Positions 47,106-59,356 are shown, counted from the first letter of the stretch. The stretch: 64,000 bases of DNA from Membranipora membranacea (GCA_914767715.1 OU612071.1:250001-314000); one strand, 5' to 3'. Notes: generated by a model from the letters alone, not told the origin. Program-made: numbers and translations.

Positions 47106-48659
47106 GTCCTTATACTCTAGTTGTGCGCCTTTCATTTCAATGATTTTATGGCTAGCGTTGCCAAAATAGGAAATAGTGTGTGTAAAGTCATAGGCCTGCA
47201 TCGCATAACAGGCATATCACGTAGTGTTAAATTAGTAACTGCATGCTGTGGTGGGTTAACCACATCAGCTGGGGATTTTAATATCTGCTCTAGTGTACCT
47301 GGCAAAAATCACTGCTTTTACATACCAGGTAATTTTAGCTAGGTAGCAAGACTGAGCTCACGATCATGTACAAATCCTTGATATCAATGTGTTCCAGAGC
47401 CAGAGTATAAAATGTTTTAGCCATATACGGTTCAGAAATCCTGCTATTGATGTTATAAACCCCAAGCTCAGATATATCTCACAGTTATCAGCACGTTGTG
47501 ACTATGCATTGCTTTGTAGTAGAACTGGTAATGTAATCATTGCATTCTATTCCAGGAATCATGGATGGTCGAAATGAGGTATCGACCATCATTCACAGGA
47601 TGGCGCCACAGCTGATACAGAGTATTCGTTCTACCGAGGTGCTATTTGTTGAGGAGATATCAATGATGAGCTATTCCATGTTCTGTAAAAGGGAAGCTGT
47701 GTTGAGGAGAGTTCGGATCGACCTTTTGGGGGTATTCAGATGGTGTTTGCTGGTGATCTTTTACAACTTCAACCAGTTCCTAATCCAAGGTCATTAAATG
47801 GAGGATTGCTTATTGGAAGCAAGGAACCTGTTATAACCTTCTGTGTTATAACTAGTCTAACAAAACTTGTAAAGATTTAACCATTGATTTAACTACATTC
47901 AATATATCTCATATGGTGTGCCAGTCAGTGATATACCATGCTCATGCTGTGTACTCTATGCCTGCGAATCTAGAGGTGTCTATTTACTACCATCTGGACT
48001 TGTGAATAATCTGTTATAACACAATCACATTTATTCAGTCATACTATTACTTACATCGCCATTCATGGTCACTTTTTTGCAAAACATGTCATTTTGTAAT
48101 CCAGATATGGCCACTGAAAACTTTTCATTAACCCAATTTTCTCTTCTCATAAAGACGCCAAGCCATTGAACCCAATGTGTACAAAATTTGCACTGTGTCA
48201 GAACGTTATGTCAAAGGTGATGTCACATTTCAAAGGGTCCCATTTCAAAATTGCCTAAATCTGCAAAATCAGCAAAATGCTTGCCAAAATTTTAATCCGG
48301 GTGCATCGGAGATTAAGGTGGATGGATTTTTATGAATCTTTGGCATATAATGGAGAAGTGGATGAGGTAAACCTTTAGAGATTATCAAGTATCTGCGACA
48401 AAAACTCTTCAAATGATTGGCAAATTTGAACGTTGACAGTGTGTTGTGATAAATTGATAAGTCTAACTTGTCAATGTGTAGTTACGGTGACCCGGGAGAG
48501 TCTCTCATGAAGCACCAGGACATTTTATCGAAACTTCTTCCTCACCATTTCTCGTTAACTGTGGTTCATCATCAGGAAGAAGGTAAATTGTACAGTGCAC
48601 TGAGTTGATTTAATATCGACTTATCTATATGTATCATATCATATGCATAATGTTTTCAA

Positions 48660-48808
48660 CACAGGTAGCAGGTCCCCCCCCCCGCTGACATTGATGAGTT
48701 GCAGCCTTGTGTGTGTGTGTGTGTGGTTTGTTTTTGTTCTTGTAAACAAACACAAACCATACACACAAAGGCTGCAACTCATCAAATGTCAGGGACCTGC
48801 TGTCTGTG
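48660..48808. mobile_element. 149-bp foldback MITE of the CACAG-TIR family, with perfect 8-bp duplication
   Basis: Flanked by identical GTTTTCAA octamers (48652-48659 and 48809-48816). The left end CACAGGTAGCAGGTCC and the right end, complement of CACAGACAGCAGGTCC, differ at two positions. The arms continue through GATGAGTTGCAGCC(T)T and a GT/CA-rich stretch, giving a near-continuous hairpin, with a C run of about 10 in the left arm. It shares its ends with the large element at 28222-56203 and sits in an intron of the helicase that element carries. Confidence 0.9.
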
Positions 48809-49478
48809 GTTTTCAATTGGCAAAAGGTAACAAGAAATGAACCTCAAACTCAATTCATAGTCATAGATGCTGCTCTTTTGTTATAAGCTATTAGTACATG
48901 AAAAATCAAGCCTGTGCCCTCCTGCGCATTTCCATACAGCTGAATACATTTTCAATAACATTTTCATAGATGACCTGATCGGAGTGGTGAATGAATTGAG
49001 TCGCGGAGTGGTAACAAAACAGACATGGAAGGTCCTGCAACAACTAAGTACTCAAAACTACTCCTCGACAAAATCAACAGACATAGTAAAACTACACGCT
49101 CACAATGTTGATGTAGAGATCTCAAACCATGAAGCTATGCAAAGCCACGATGGTAAGTTACAATTGTGAATGCGGATAGTGACTGATATTACATGCAGCA
49201 TTGAGCTACAACTACAAAGACTTCAAACAGCACTGCAATCATTGCTGTGTCTGCTGGTGCTGGTTACAACGACCAGCCCAGGGAGAAAGACAAGTTGAGA
49301 TAATGGCGGTGTCATTATTTTACATAAATTTGTTAACTATTTTGCTATGTATAGCAACATTATTCATGGTGGTCTGTCATAATATTTCCGATGACTATGA
49401 TAACATTATGCAAGTATAAACTATGAACCAGTAACAGTCTCTATCACTATGGGAAAAAGGCCTCTATTTCATAAAATG

Positions 49479-51876
49479 TTATATGGCTGCTCTGTATGGT
49501 TTTGCTGCAGATATTCCAGCATTAGACCTTCTGGCGCTGGCTACTGCCGATTGGCCGATCAGTATGCTATTGTTTGTTGCACCGTATTGGCTGTAAGTTG
49601 GCATATCACTGGCACCGTTGTAAAACGCTCTTTGCTGGCAAAAATGGTTCTCCATATGGTCAGAGTTTGTCAGACTTATAGAGACATAGGAGCCTGGGAA
49701 TGCGGTAAGATGTTGCCTTGCCCATTGTGGGAAGCCTAGCAGATATGATTCTAAATCATCCATACTCTGTGGGCTGGGCAAGTTGTAGGAGTCTGTGCTC
49801 GCTCTCCAGTTGATAATTAACTGAGCTATGTCTTCCATGGACTTTAGCCGCTCATCATTGGACTCTTCTATGGGGCGTATGTCTTGGATGGTGTTGATCA
49901 ACGAATGAGTTCCAGAAGCTTAATGGCCCCATCAAGCACAGTCCCATCTTTAAGTGAGCTTCGGTATTCTTTCATTAGGAATAGCATTTTACTACCTAAG
50001 CTGTTGCTATTTAGTTTCTCATCTTTTGTGATGCTGTCGGGAATAAATGCTCCTCTGTTATATTATAGTGTTACATGCGGTCCCAGCGTACGCTATCAAT
50101 CCATATTTGCCAGTTAACCGATTGATTGTCGATGGTGATATGTCTTGTATGTCCCTTTTCTGGATGACCTCTACTCTTTGGGATATTGTTTCGAAATGAC
50201 GCAATGCATCGGATCTTGAATATACACAAGTTTTTGTCCATCAACAGTGTTCTTGCACGTATATTTGCATGTCCTTGCGTTTTCTTTTGAAAAGAGTGAT
50301 TTCCCGTAGCTCCGAATTTCTGCTCCGCCATCTGACATCACATACTCTACGCTAAATCCAAATAGCTTATGATAGTATATGAGCTCTGGTATTATTATGT
50401 GGTAATCAAGTGGCTTTGCAGTGTTTGGTGGATAATGAGCTATAGGGAATCTGAATTCAGTAGATCCCACAAACATGAACTGAAGTACCTGTGTAGCCAT
50501 TCGCTTACCTACCTCCTTCTCACATTTGTTATAGATAATATTGGTCTCTGGAGATGTGTCGATAAAACCCACCAACATAGACATGCCATTTTTGACTGTC
50601 ATTACAAGATCGATTTAGATTTTCATCTCATCGTGTATTAGGCCGCCTGTGTATCCATGTTTTTCAATGTTCATGTTCAGTTCAGTCTGTGCCATCTATG
50701 AAACATTTCGATAATTACTCCTGGCTTCGACTTTATCTTATTTTTGTATATGGTGAGCTTGCGGCCAGATGGCAATTTGAGCATCTGTGAGTCTTTAAGC
50801 ATTGCATCACTTTTGTGGCTTGCGATAAACATGCTGAGGCGCAATTTGATAACCTCTGTGTCCCAACGCATAGCCTGAGGGTTGACCATATTTGCCTGGC
50901 GTTGCTCGGCAAGTAATAGCTTTTGCTCTTGTGAGCAATTAGGGAATACCTTATCCAGTATGCTAGCTAAGTTCGACTCTATGTCTTTCTGTTCTATCTC
51001 GGGTGTGAATTTTTGAAATCCCCTGCACCAATGGCACACAGTTATGCCTTTGGCTCCGAGTGGAACTAACCTGTCGCACCTTTTTGATCAAATCCTACCA
51101 TCCTCATTTAGTCTAAACCGTTTTGGGTCCAAAGAGCGCTCAGCCGGGTGGCCATAGCAAGGTTGAAGTCTTTCAACAACATTTACAAGCTCATCCTCAC
51201 TATCTACGCAGTCTGTTAGATACAGATAGTCAGGCTTTACTGCTCTTTAACCATATTTTAGTGTCCACGTTTTGGTTTCTGTGTTTATACTCATTGTTTT
51301 GAGTTTACCTGAGGTAACATGTGGTATAATGACCGTTCTTATGTTGTGGTTGGTCGTATCTACATACGTTGCAGACTTCGAAGCAGTGAAATCTGCTAAA
51401 TCATAGGTCTTGTCGATTTGTATGTTTATATTTCTTTTTCCTCTTCCAGCCCCAGTCCATTGAAATCCCACTCCACTGTACTGTTACTAGTCTTTCTAGT
51501 CGATTCTTGCACATTGAACACCTTTTCCACTGCAGCTATAAAAGAGGAACAGCATAGGTTGTCAGCTTTGATGACTTTATTAGCTTACATAATGTGATTA
51601 TCACAATGATATATTTATGATATCTTAGTTGTGAATTCTACATAATAGCTGCTACAAAGTATCTTAGGCCCCCCAAACCCTTGTTCCCATTTAAAACAAT
51701 GTGATACATATTGAAGGGTCCACGAGTATTGTAGGCTTACCTATAACAGATCTCTTTGTAACCGATGGATTTTCTAACATCAGTTTGTCTTGAATGTATT
51801 TTAAAGATAACTGCTCTGTGGCTACTCTGTATATACTGTTCAGCAGCCTGTGTGACAGAAGAGCAGATAAACACAC
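49479..51876 (-). pseudogene. P-element-superfamily transposase, spliced and decayed
   Basis: Minus-strand pieces in order: an N-terminal exon at about 51855-51733 (LLNSIYRVATEQLSLKYIQD, ends at a GTAAGC donor); an exon from about 51532 (acceptor TTTTATAGCTGCAG); ITVCHWCRGFQKFTPEIEQ (about 51045); and a LPSGRKLTIYKNKIKSKPGV block (about 50770-50715). The RNase H-like core follows, with LIHDEMKI (about 50620) and VGFIDTSPETN, then VEYVMSDGGAEIRSYGKSLF and YIQDPMHC. The C-terminal block is LTNSDHMENHFCQQRAFYNG. The DEM, SDGG and NSDxxENxFxQQR signatures are those of P-type transposases. Stops and frame breaks occur near 50605, 50690, 51060 and 51240, so it is inactive. It lies wholly in the helicase intron between 49152 and 52030, on the opposite strand. 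Confidence 0.75.
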
Positions 51877-54193
51877 AGCGGGATGAAATTAATAGGATTT
51901 TGCATACATGATGACAGCGGGAGTTGTTGCCCCAGGCGTAGTAGTAAGACAACTCTGTGATATATGGAAAAGTTTCTTGCTACCCATTGTAACATATTTC
52001 GTTAAATCATAATTATATTGCTATTATAGGAGTGATGTATCGGTATGAAGCAAAGGATTCTGACAGGAAACGCTCTCTTATTAGCTGTACTGTACCAAAT
52101 ATACTTTGTCTGAAAGTTGGGGCTCCGGTCATTCTCAGGAGAACTATCTCACACAATCTGGGGAATGGACTCCAAGGCGTAGTTAAGTCACTCAACAATG
52201 TGGATACAACCCGTGCATTTCCATGTTTATGATGTATATGGAAAAATCATAGCGACACGTCATCAACTTCCAATAACATTAGCGTATGCGCTGACTGTAC
52301 ACAAAGCACAGGGCCTCACTATAGCGAAGCATCTCATCATTGATGCAATGAATATGGATATGCCAGGTCAGCTCGCCGTAACCATTGGTAGAGGGCAGAA
52401 GAAAGAGCGTATATCAAACATGAACCTCGAGACTTGCACTCCCACGAAGCACCCTGATTTCATCTTGGAGCAATATGGTATGGTATGGTATGTATTCATC
52501 ACCAGTAGCCTCTAGAACTTTTAAAATAACAAATGAAAAATGTTGGCTGGCACTGATAGCTCATATTAGCCTTGGTTTTTCCCAATACATAGTCTATGTT
52601 TCCTACCCTGTTATATTTACCCATACTATGCTATCCAAAACAAATCCGAAATATTATCCTTTGTTGTATTATAGGTCGATCAGTAGACAGCCAATGTTGT
52701 TCAAGTGCGAACTCTCCCTTCAAATCAACAGTGAAACCCACCTACCACCAGTACCAGTGTACCATATACATCACAGACAGCACCGCCTACCGAGTCAGTA
52801 TCTGGTAAGTTATCATCGCAGAGGCACAACTGCTTTTTGGACGCAACCTGCGCTGATGAGTGACAAAGATACATGAAAGTGTTGCCAATGTTTCGAATTG
52901 GAGTAGCAACTGAAGATCGTGCATTGTTTCTTGAGTTCATTTAAGTTAATATGCCTTGCTGCTGCAAATGTTTACCATCTTTGCTCTGCCTTACAGTGTT
53001 ATGTCAAACATGATGATACCAATCATCATTTATATGAGCATCTATGCGCACCTGTACATAGATTTGTGCATATATGTATAGGTGCATACGTACTTACAAT
53101 GGCATTATAATCTGTCAAGAGCGGAACCCAACTTGCCAAACTAAGGTTGCTTATTGAATTAGTTGATATAAGTATCTACGATGATGTTTTTACGATAATC
53201 TCCTACGTTAAGTATTTGGTATAAGATTCGTAATACGAACCTTTTACTAACTATGTAGCGTAAGTGTTAGTAGTAACAATTTGAAACATATATTTTGGTG
53301 ATTCTGTTGAGAGCTTGTGTCACAAAGAGAAGACAACTCCCTGTCTTAGCACTAAAACTACTCAGTGCATAATGTATGATGTGTGACAATAAACAAATTA
53401 TTTGGATCCCTGGATCCACTAGGTCAGGTTGATTGTGATTTGCCACCATAGAACGATAAAAACGCCAATAATGATCATCTATAGAGCAATCGCTGTATAT
53501 TCTTCACTAAATGTTGATATGTTCATCAAATTACTCTCAAAAGCCAAAATGTCAGACAGTGAATGGAATTCCGGAGAATCTACGACTATGCCTGAACTTC
53601 ATTCATGAGAAAATTCTAATATTTTACTGTTTGCATGTTTAGATGCTAGTTCCGATGAAGATATAGACTCCGATGATAGTAACGCTGAAGATGTGGTGGC
53701 GGCATTCTACAGTGAATACACAGAGCTGAGTCATGCTGATCTGACAAACCTATTTGAGCATGAGGAGGAAGGACATCTCAGGGATCGAGTCGGCAGCTAT
53801 CGTACCACAAGGCTGCTCAAGTTTGTTTTCAACATTAGGGAAGAGCTGGGGAAAATCGCTACTAAGACACTAGAAAAATCAGACACAAAGATAGCTAATT
53901 ACAACACCTTCTATGCCCAAGTCAGCCATTTCATGACATCCCCACGCTATGAACAGTTGAAAGTGAAGCTAGATAGGCGATGTGATCAGGAAACAAGTCT
54001 TGTTTGCTTCAAGATTGTGAAGGAAGTTCAACAGCACATTATTGTTGCAGGTGATGTCAATCCACTCCCAAAGAGGCAAGTAAGAAACAGTGCCATTGGT
54101 GCCGATAACATATGCAATATTGGTGGCTGGGCTGTTTTTCAGCTTATTAAGGAGTTCACTTGTTTAGCTGTGTTGTCTGGAGCCTCCATTTAG

Positions 54194-55021
54194 TTGTGTG
54201 TCCAAGGGTTGAGGCTGCCATCTTATATTCATTTGATGGAATGTACACAGAATTCTTCTGCTATAAACTTTTCATTTGACTGATTTAACTTTGCCGCAAA
54301 AATCTGGTGACCAATTGTGTTAGCTAGCCCTCAATCCTACTTGGTGGCATATTACGCAGTCAGATTTTCATTGCTATATGGTTATATATAAACAAGCACA
54401 CACCCTAATTCCAGAATTGCATCATCACCTCTTGCTGTACACACTGTCTAGCCTTTGTTCTACCATTCCTTAATTATCTCAGTTCATTTTATATGCATGT
54501 CGGCGCCAATATCTACAGTGTTTCCACTTTGTGGGTAGTGTTGCCCAGTTACTCACAATTCAAAATACATATACTTTTCATTGTTTTAGCCACCGTATCT
54601 CAAGATAAGGGTGTGGATGACAATAAAATAATACATCTTGGTCGCAAATAAAAAACTAAGCTTAGAATTATAATATTGCTGATTTAGACATCAACCACGG
54701 CCATTGTCAATATTGGAACAGAAAAAATTCTCATGGTTGTGAGTGAGCATCTCGATAAGCATGAAATCGTTTGTTGTATGATAGTCGCTTAAATTAAAGT
54801 GGACAGGAAAAAAGCCGAAACATCTAGTAATTGTCATCGGCATTTATGAGCATAAGGTGCAGAGTGCAGACACCGCTTGTTGATTACATCAATATGTTGT
54901 CAACAGTGGTAGTTATGTTTTCGACATCGATTTCTTGGCATTGTACTCCTGTTTCTATATCTTCTCAAACTTTCGAAGAGAGTGATTATGGTGGTACTGC
55001 TGATTATGGTGGTACTCTAGT
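54194..55021. other. Region between helicase 3' exon and LINE
   Basis: No supported gene. It probably holds the helicase 3' untranslated sequence and the unresolved 5' junction of the LINE copy. Confidence 0.5.
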
Positions 55022-55720
55022 TTGAGCCATAAGCATCATTATAAACAAGATGTTGTGGTTGATGATTTATCTTTTTCTCCAAATTCATTCACAACATTTT
55101 TAGGGGTTTTTATTGATAATAAGTTGTCTTTTAACAAACATGTAGACTCTTTAGTATCAGCTTGTAGCTCAAGATTATTTTTAATGAGGAAACTAAAGAC
55201 AATTGGACTAAACAGTGATGGCTTAAAAGCTTTTTATTTGAGCAACATATGCTCAAAGCTTAGCTATGCCGCTCCGGCCTGGTATTCCTTGCTAGGCGAA
55301 CATAACCGCGACAGACTTGAGAAAATACAAAGAGCAGCTCTGAAGATAATTTTTCCAGATTTAGAATACAATCATAGATTATCAGTCTTAGGCATCCCAA
55401 AACTCTGCGATTTTCTTTTTGATATCTCTTATTCACATTTTCTGCGTATAGTGAATAATGAATCACATCCTCTTTTTAGTGAACTACTTTTCAACAAGAA
55501 TTCCAGAACATCCTCTCGAGCTATACAAATTTTTCGGCCAAAACTCTGCAGGACTGAAAGGCGGAGAAAAGGCTTTTTTAATTTTTTCATGACCTATCAT
55601 GACAACGGTCTAGTATATAAATAATTTTTAGTGTGCTGTTTTTACTATGCCATACCATCGCTCGCATTCTGTACCATCTGTCATGATGATTGAATGAATA
55701 CAAATCAAATCAAATCATTG
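55022..55720 (+). mobile_element. LINE fragment, reverse-transcriptase C-terminal end (CR1/Jockey-like)
   Basis: The open stretch to 55624 carries TTFLGVFIDNKLSFNKHVDS, FLMRKLKTIGL, KLSYAAPAWYSLLGEHNRDR and LEKIQRAALKIIFPDLEYNH, the standard tail of non-LTR reverse transcriptases. It is 5'-truncated and ends in a TGAATGAATACAAATCAAAT-type 3' microsatellite near 55690-55718. The sequence is better preserved than the two other LINE copies and is a different family from them. Confidence 0.85.
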
Positions 55721-55793
55721 TGTTTTAAATCAGATGCTCTGTAACAACCTTCGATTAGACAATTAAAATTAAAATATCTGGGACTGATGATGA

Positions 55794-56203
55794 TGGTTGC
55801 TCCATGATGTATATTGTCCTCACAGTTTGAAATTAGCAAGTGTTTACATGCTCATCTATCATTAAAATGACAGCAGTATGTGGCAGTATATTGTGTTTCA
55901 ATAGATAGCTCTTTCTGTAATGTGTTATTCTCATGTGTTTCATCTGCTCACTGTGCTATATGGCTTTGATTGTGGCTAGGCATTATGTGCACGTGCCTGT
56001 ATTGTTTGTTTTAGAAGTTTAATATTCTGACCAATGAGAGAGAAGTGACTCATCTGAGCAACGCAATTGGCGGGTACAGAAGCTGCGCAGCCGCGATAAC
56101 TTGGTTCATGCACAGCTGCCCATCTTCACCACAAAAGAACACAAACCACACACACACAAGGCTGCAACTCATCAAATCAACTGTCAGTGACCTGCTGTCT
56201 GTG
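55794..56203 (-). repeat. Right TIR of the 28-kb element
   Basis: Inverted copy of 28222-28610, with the same AP-1-type site (56046-56052), CCAAT-type element and E-box (55990-55995). Its inner edge also carries the ATGGAGCAACCA sequence (minus strand), here followed by only 12 further codons before a stop. The same promoter-like sequence thus faces inward from both ends of the element. Confidence 0.85.
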
Positions 56204-56768
56204 GCTGTCCTGATGTTAGATAATCAATTAAAGCCTCTACTATGTCTGTGTGACCTGCCTGGGTTACCCAGTGTAAAGCTGTCCTACCACAATTATCCTC
56301 TATAGAGATGAGCTGAAGCTTCTGCTCTGGTGTTAGATTATCTAATAAAGCCTTCACTGTGTCTGCGTGACTTCTCTGTGATGCCAAGTGTAAAGCTGTC
56401 CTACCACAATTATCCTCTATAGAGATGAGCTGAAGCTTCTGCTCTGGTGTTAGATTATCTAATATAGCCTTCACTGTGTCTGTGTGACCTCTCTGTAATG
56501 CCCAGTATAAAGCTGTGTGACCATCGTTATCCTCTATAGAGTTGAGCTGAAGCTTCTGTTCCGGTGTTAGATTATCTAATAAAGCCTGCAATGTCTCTGT
56601 GTGACCTTCATGTGATGCAAAGTGTAAAGCTGTCCTACCACCCTCATCCTTTATAGAGATAAGCTGCAGCTGCTGATCTGGTGTAAGATTAACTAATAAA
56701 GCTTTCACTGTGTCACTCTCACCTTCCTGCGATGCTAGCGCTAAAGAGTCTGAAATGTGCAGATCCAT
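56204..56768 (-). pseudogene. Ankyrin-repeat gene, 5' part, truncated by the 28-kb element
   Basis: Starts ATG at 56768 (DLHISDSLALASQEGESD) and holds five ankyrin units of 34-36 residues with the cores GGRTALHFASHEGHTETLQA, GHTALYWALQRGHTDTVKAI and GRTALHLASQRSHADTVKAL, joined by NLTPEQKLQLISIED linkers. The linker length and wording are typical of sponge ankyrin proteins. The natural frame is cut at 56203 by the TIR, giving a short foreign tail and stop at 56184. The rest of the repeat array continues at 28221 and then the TPR region at 24-28 kb. Ankyrin arrays bind proteins; the TPR part suggests an adaptor or NLR-like sensor, which is inference. Confidence 0.85.
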
Positions 56769-59356
56769 TATCCTGCCCAGGACGGTGGATGATTATTGTG
56801 TGCATCTGAATAATAATCACCATGGCGTAAATGAGTAATAATAAAATTTATCGTTGCTGTGTTTTGGAGCTTCGTAGTTATTATTACATTTTTTGAAGTC
56901 ATGGATCATTGTTATGCTGATTATCTATCTGTCCATCTAAGAATCAAATGACACAAAAGATGCAAACTCAGCTTTATATGAAAGGGGGGTCTAATGATAA
57001 AGTTTGAAATGTCTGCGCTTAGCAAGATAGGATCGGTTGTGGAACTAGTACATGAACTGTAAATGGAAACCTGTACTGTTGAATATTCTAGTCATTTGGA
57101 ATGATACAAAGTTTGTATATTCTAGTTTATCTGCTACAATAATGACACCCAATACAAGGATGTTTTATCGTCTCCAATGAAATACACTGAACACATGCTC
57201 AATAAATAATAACATCCAACACAATGCAATGTACTATCCATGGAAAAACAGTGTAGATTAGGCTAGAAGAGGCGGAGACCAGAAGAGGCATTACATTTAT
57301 TAGCCAGTCCGTTTGCCACAAATACAACAAAGCCTCAATGTAATCTGAACCTTAATCTGTAGTAGCCTGATATTCTTACTTGATATCGGAACCTCATTCC
57401 CTTAGTCATGTCACTATATCTGTACTAGTACAGACTAGACTAGCAGTAGCACACCCATTCGGATTGGTGTAAGCATACTAGCAATGATTGTTAAACTTGG
57501 TGCTGCAGAAGATTTTTATTGTGATACTGAGATGAATGAAGGATAAACTCACCATCAATATATCTGACCTCTAACCTCCGTCCTCCCAGTCGTCAAGTTA
57601 TATCATCAATGATAATCTGGTTCTATAATCATGACTATAAGCCTCTCAATCCCATCTCTGTTGATAGATTGTTTGTCTCTGCATTGCCTCCCTCGATGTC
57701 ACTTGATGTGTTAAAAAGGTGTTACCAATAAATCACTGGACTGTCATCTAAGCGTTACCCACCCCAAGTGTTCTAATATTGTAATCCTCATTGAATTGCG
57801 ACCTAGGTATTTGACAAACATATTGCACAAAATAATGGTATTTATGAATAATAAAATGAGTCGACTGAAGAAGGCTGTGATTATTGCTCATTATGGACAA
57901 TTTGCAAAGAATAAAATATGCTCCATAGAATAAAATGTTTTCTAAAGGTTTTGTTTATTGCGAGGGTATAATACAGCAGTGGGCAGTAAGACTTGCTTCC
58001 TTTCGTATTCCTTACTATCTATTATCTGTCAATCTGACATTTTTGCTTTTTCGGTTCAATGAAAAGTGAAAGGCAAATATAAACCTTCAATTATATAACT
58101 CAAAAAGCAAAATTTTTATAGTATTTGAACAGTGATCGGAAACCTTAGTAGTCACTTCGCGCTAACAGGAGAAATGAGAAAGGAGGTGAGATTTTATCTA
58201 GGTTGGTTTTGGAGTGCTTATTGGGAAAGTGCAGAGACTCGAAAGTTTTCATTGTCTGAAAATTTGGCCTCTGCTCTGAAGGTTAGTTTATAATAGGGCA
58301 AATCTTGGACAACTTTTGAGCAATTTTAGAAAGGTATCCAATTTTTTCAAATGAAAGCTTGTGTTTTTTCTTTCATAAATCAGGGTTGACAAATGAGAAA
58401 ATCAAGTAAAGAAAAATAAATTGTAATTTTTTGCAAAAACACCAGAGTTTGCTAAAAACTTTGCGTGAGTAGACAACTATTCAAATAAAAACATTGACAC
58501 TTCTACCACTTCCAAAATAAAACTTCTTAGTGCAAACTAACATCAACTGATGACCTGTACTTTCATTGACCTGTCATTAGCTCTCTCTTTCAATCCGGTC
58601 TGGAGTATCAGATGAGAGCCATCACGTTGGCTTTGTTTTTATCACAACCAAGGAAAAGAGAACATTTCACATCCATTATAAACCGAAACCAATAGAGAAT
58701 AACCGCCGTGGGAGGGAATGTTATATATAGGTTCTTTTGTCCTGATAATAATATTTTTTCTTACCTCAATGATTAACAAGATAACTGGGGGTTCCCTTAT
58801 AGGAGGGGGGGGGGGGCGACTAATAAGCTATTTCCTGGTTAACCCCCAATAAGTTAGAAATGAACATTTAAGTAAGTACAGTAAGTTGCTGGAGAACAGC
58901 ATGGGCAGGGCAAAAACTTTATAGGAGGAAATTTGGCCTCGATACTTTAGAAAAGGCGGAAAATTTAGCACCAACCACACATGCACCCAAGCCACCTTTC
59001 ACAAACTGAGAAATATTGTAACATAAAGTAGTATTTTAGGGCGGGAGGGTGGGAATTGTGAAAAGACGACTTGTCACTTCAGTTGTCTAGAATGAATGGG
59101 ATGAGAAAACCCGCGAACTGACGAGATAAGTAAATTTGCATAAACTCGCTATAAGGTGCGCCGTGGTACAGGATAATGCTTAAGGTAAGATAAGATAACT
59201 ACAAAATATGAGGCTCAGAGGCCAGATTAAAGCTAGTAAATTTTACGAGTTATAACACAGTACTGTGTTATTAAATAACTGAGCCTTGTCACATTGCTCA
59301 AGAAAAATTGAGTTCTTTAGGAGTAAAAAACTCTGTATATAATTGAATTTAAATTT
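56769..59356. other. Intergenic region upstream of the ankyrin gene
   Basis: No supported gene. A G run lies near 58805-58815. The first 200-300 bp should contain the promoter of the ankyrin-TPR gene; no clear element was recognised. Confidence 0.5.

Larger units (their letters stand above)
28599..54193 (+). pseudogene. Pif1-like SF1 helicase, multi-exon, with active-site changes and frame breaks
   Basis: Exons seen are 28599-28809, 47556-about 47789, 48970-49152, 52030-52477, 52675-52804 and 53643-54193; at least one exon near 47.8-48.9 kb is not found. Exon 1 holds Walker A as LITGKAGTGKIKLI, where the usual Ser/Thr after GK is Ile, and motif Ia-like TATTGLAA. Exon 2 holds motif II as LFVEEISMMS (the usual DE is EE) and motif III GIQMVFAGDLLQLQPVP. 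Exon 4 holds LCLKVGAPVILRRTISHNLG and motif VI-type LAYALTVHKAQGLTI...GQLAVTIGRG. One-base frame breaks lie near 47716 in exon 2 and near 52200 in exon 4. The last exon (SSDEDIDSDDSNAED..., ending at 54193) is an acidic-then-helical tail with an ICNIGGWAVFQLI block; its membership is inferred from phase and order. The enzyme would unwind DNA 5'-3' if intact, but this copy is probably inactive. A Polinton fills intron 1. Confidence 0.75.
28222..56203. mobile_element. About 28-kb TIR element with Pif1-like helicase and P-like transposase (contains a nested Polinton)
   Basis: The ends are long inverted repeats (28222-28610 and 55794-56203) that begin CACAGACAGCAGGTCACTG. They lie exactly at the break of a minus-strand ankyrin gene whose repeat register resumes on the other side. 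The flanking 7-mers GCTGATC and GCTGTCC agree at five of seven positions. A 149-bp derivative with the same termini (48660-48808) has a clean 8-bp duplication. Removing the nested Polinton leaves about 11.5 kb. Cargo: a helicase gene (plus, exons 28599-54193) and a P-superfamily transposase (minus, 49479-51876). An 8-bp duplication fits P elements (also hAT). The alternative is that transposase and helicase arrived separately between two unrelated TIR copies. The precise ankyrin continuity argues against that but does not exclude it. Confidence 0.7.
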
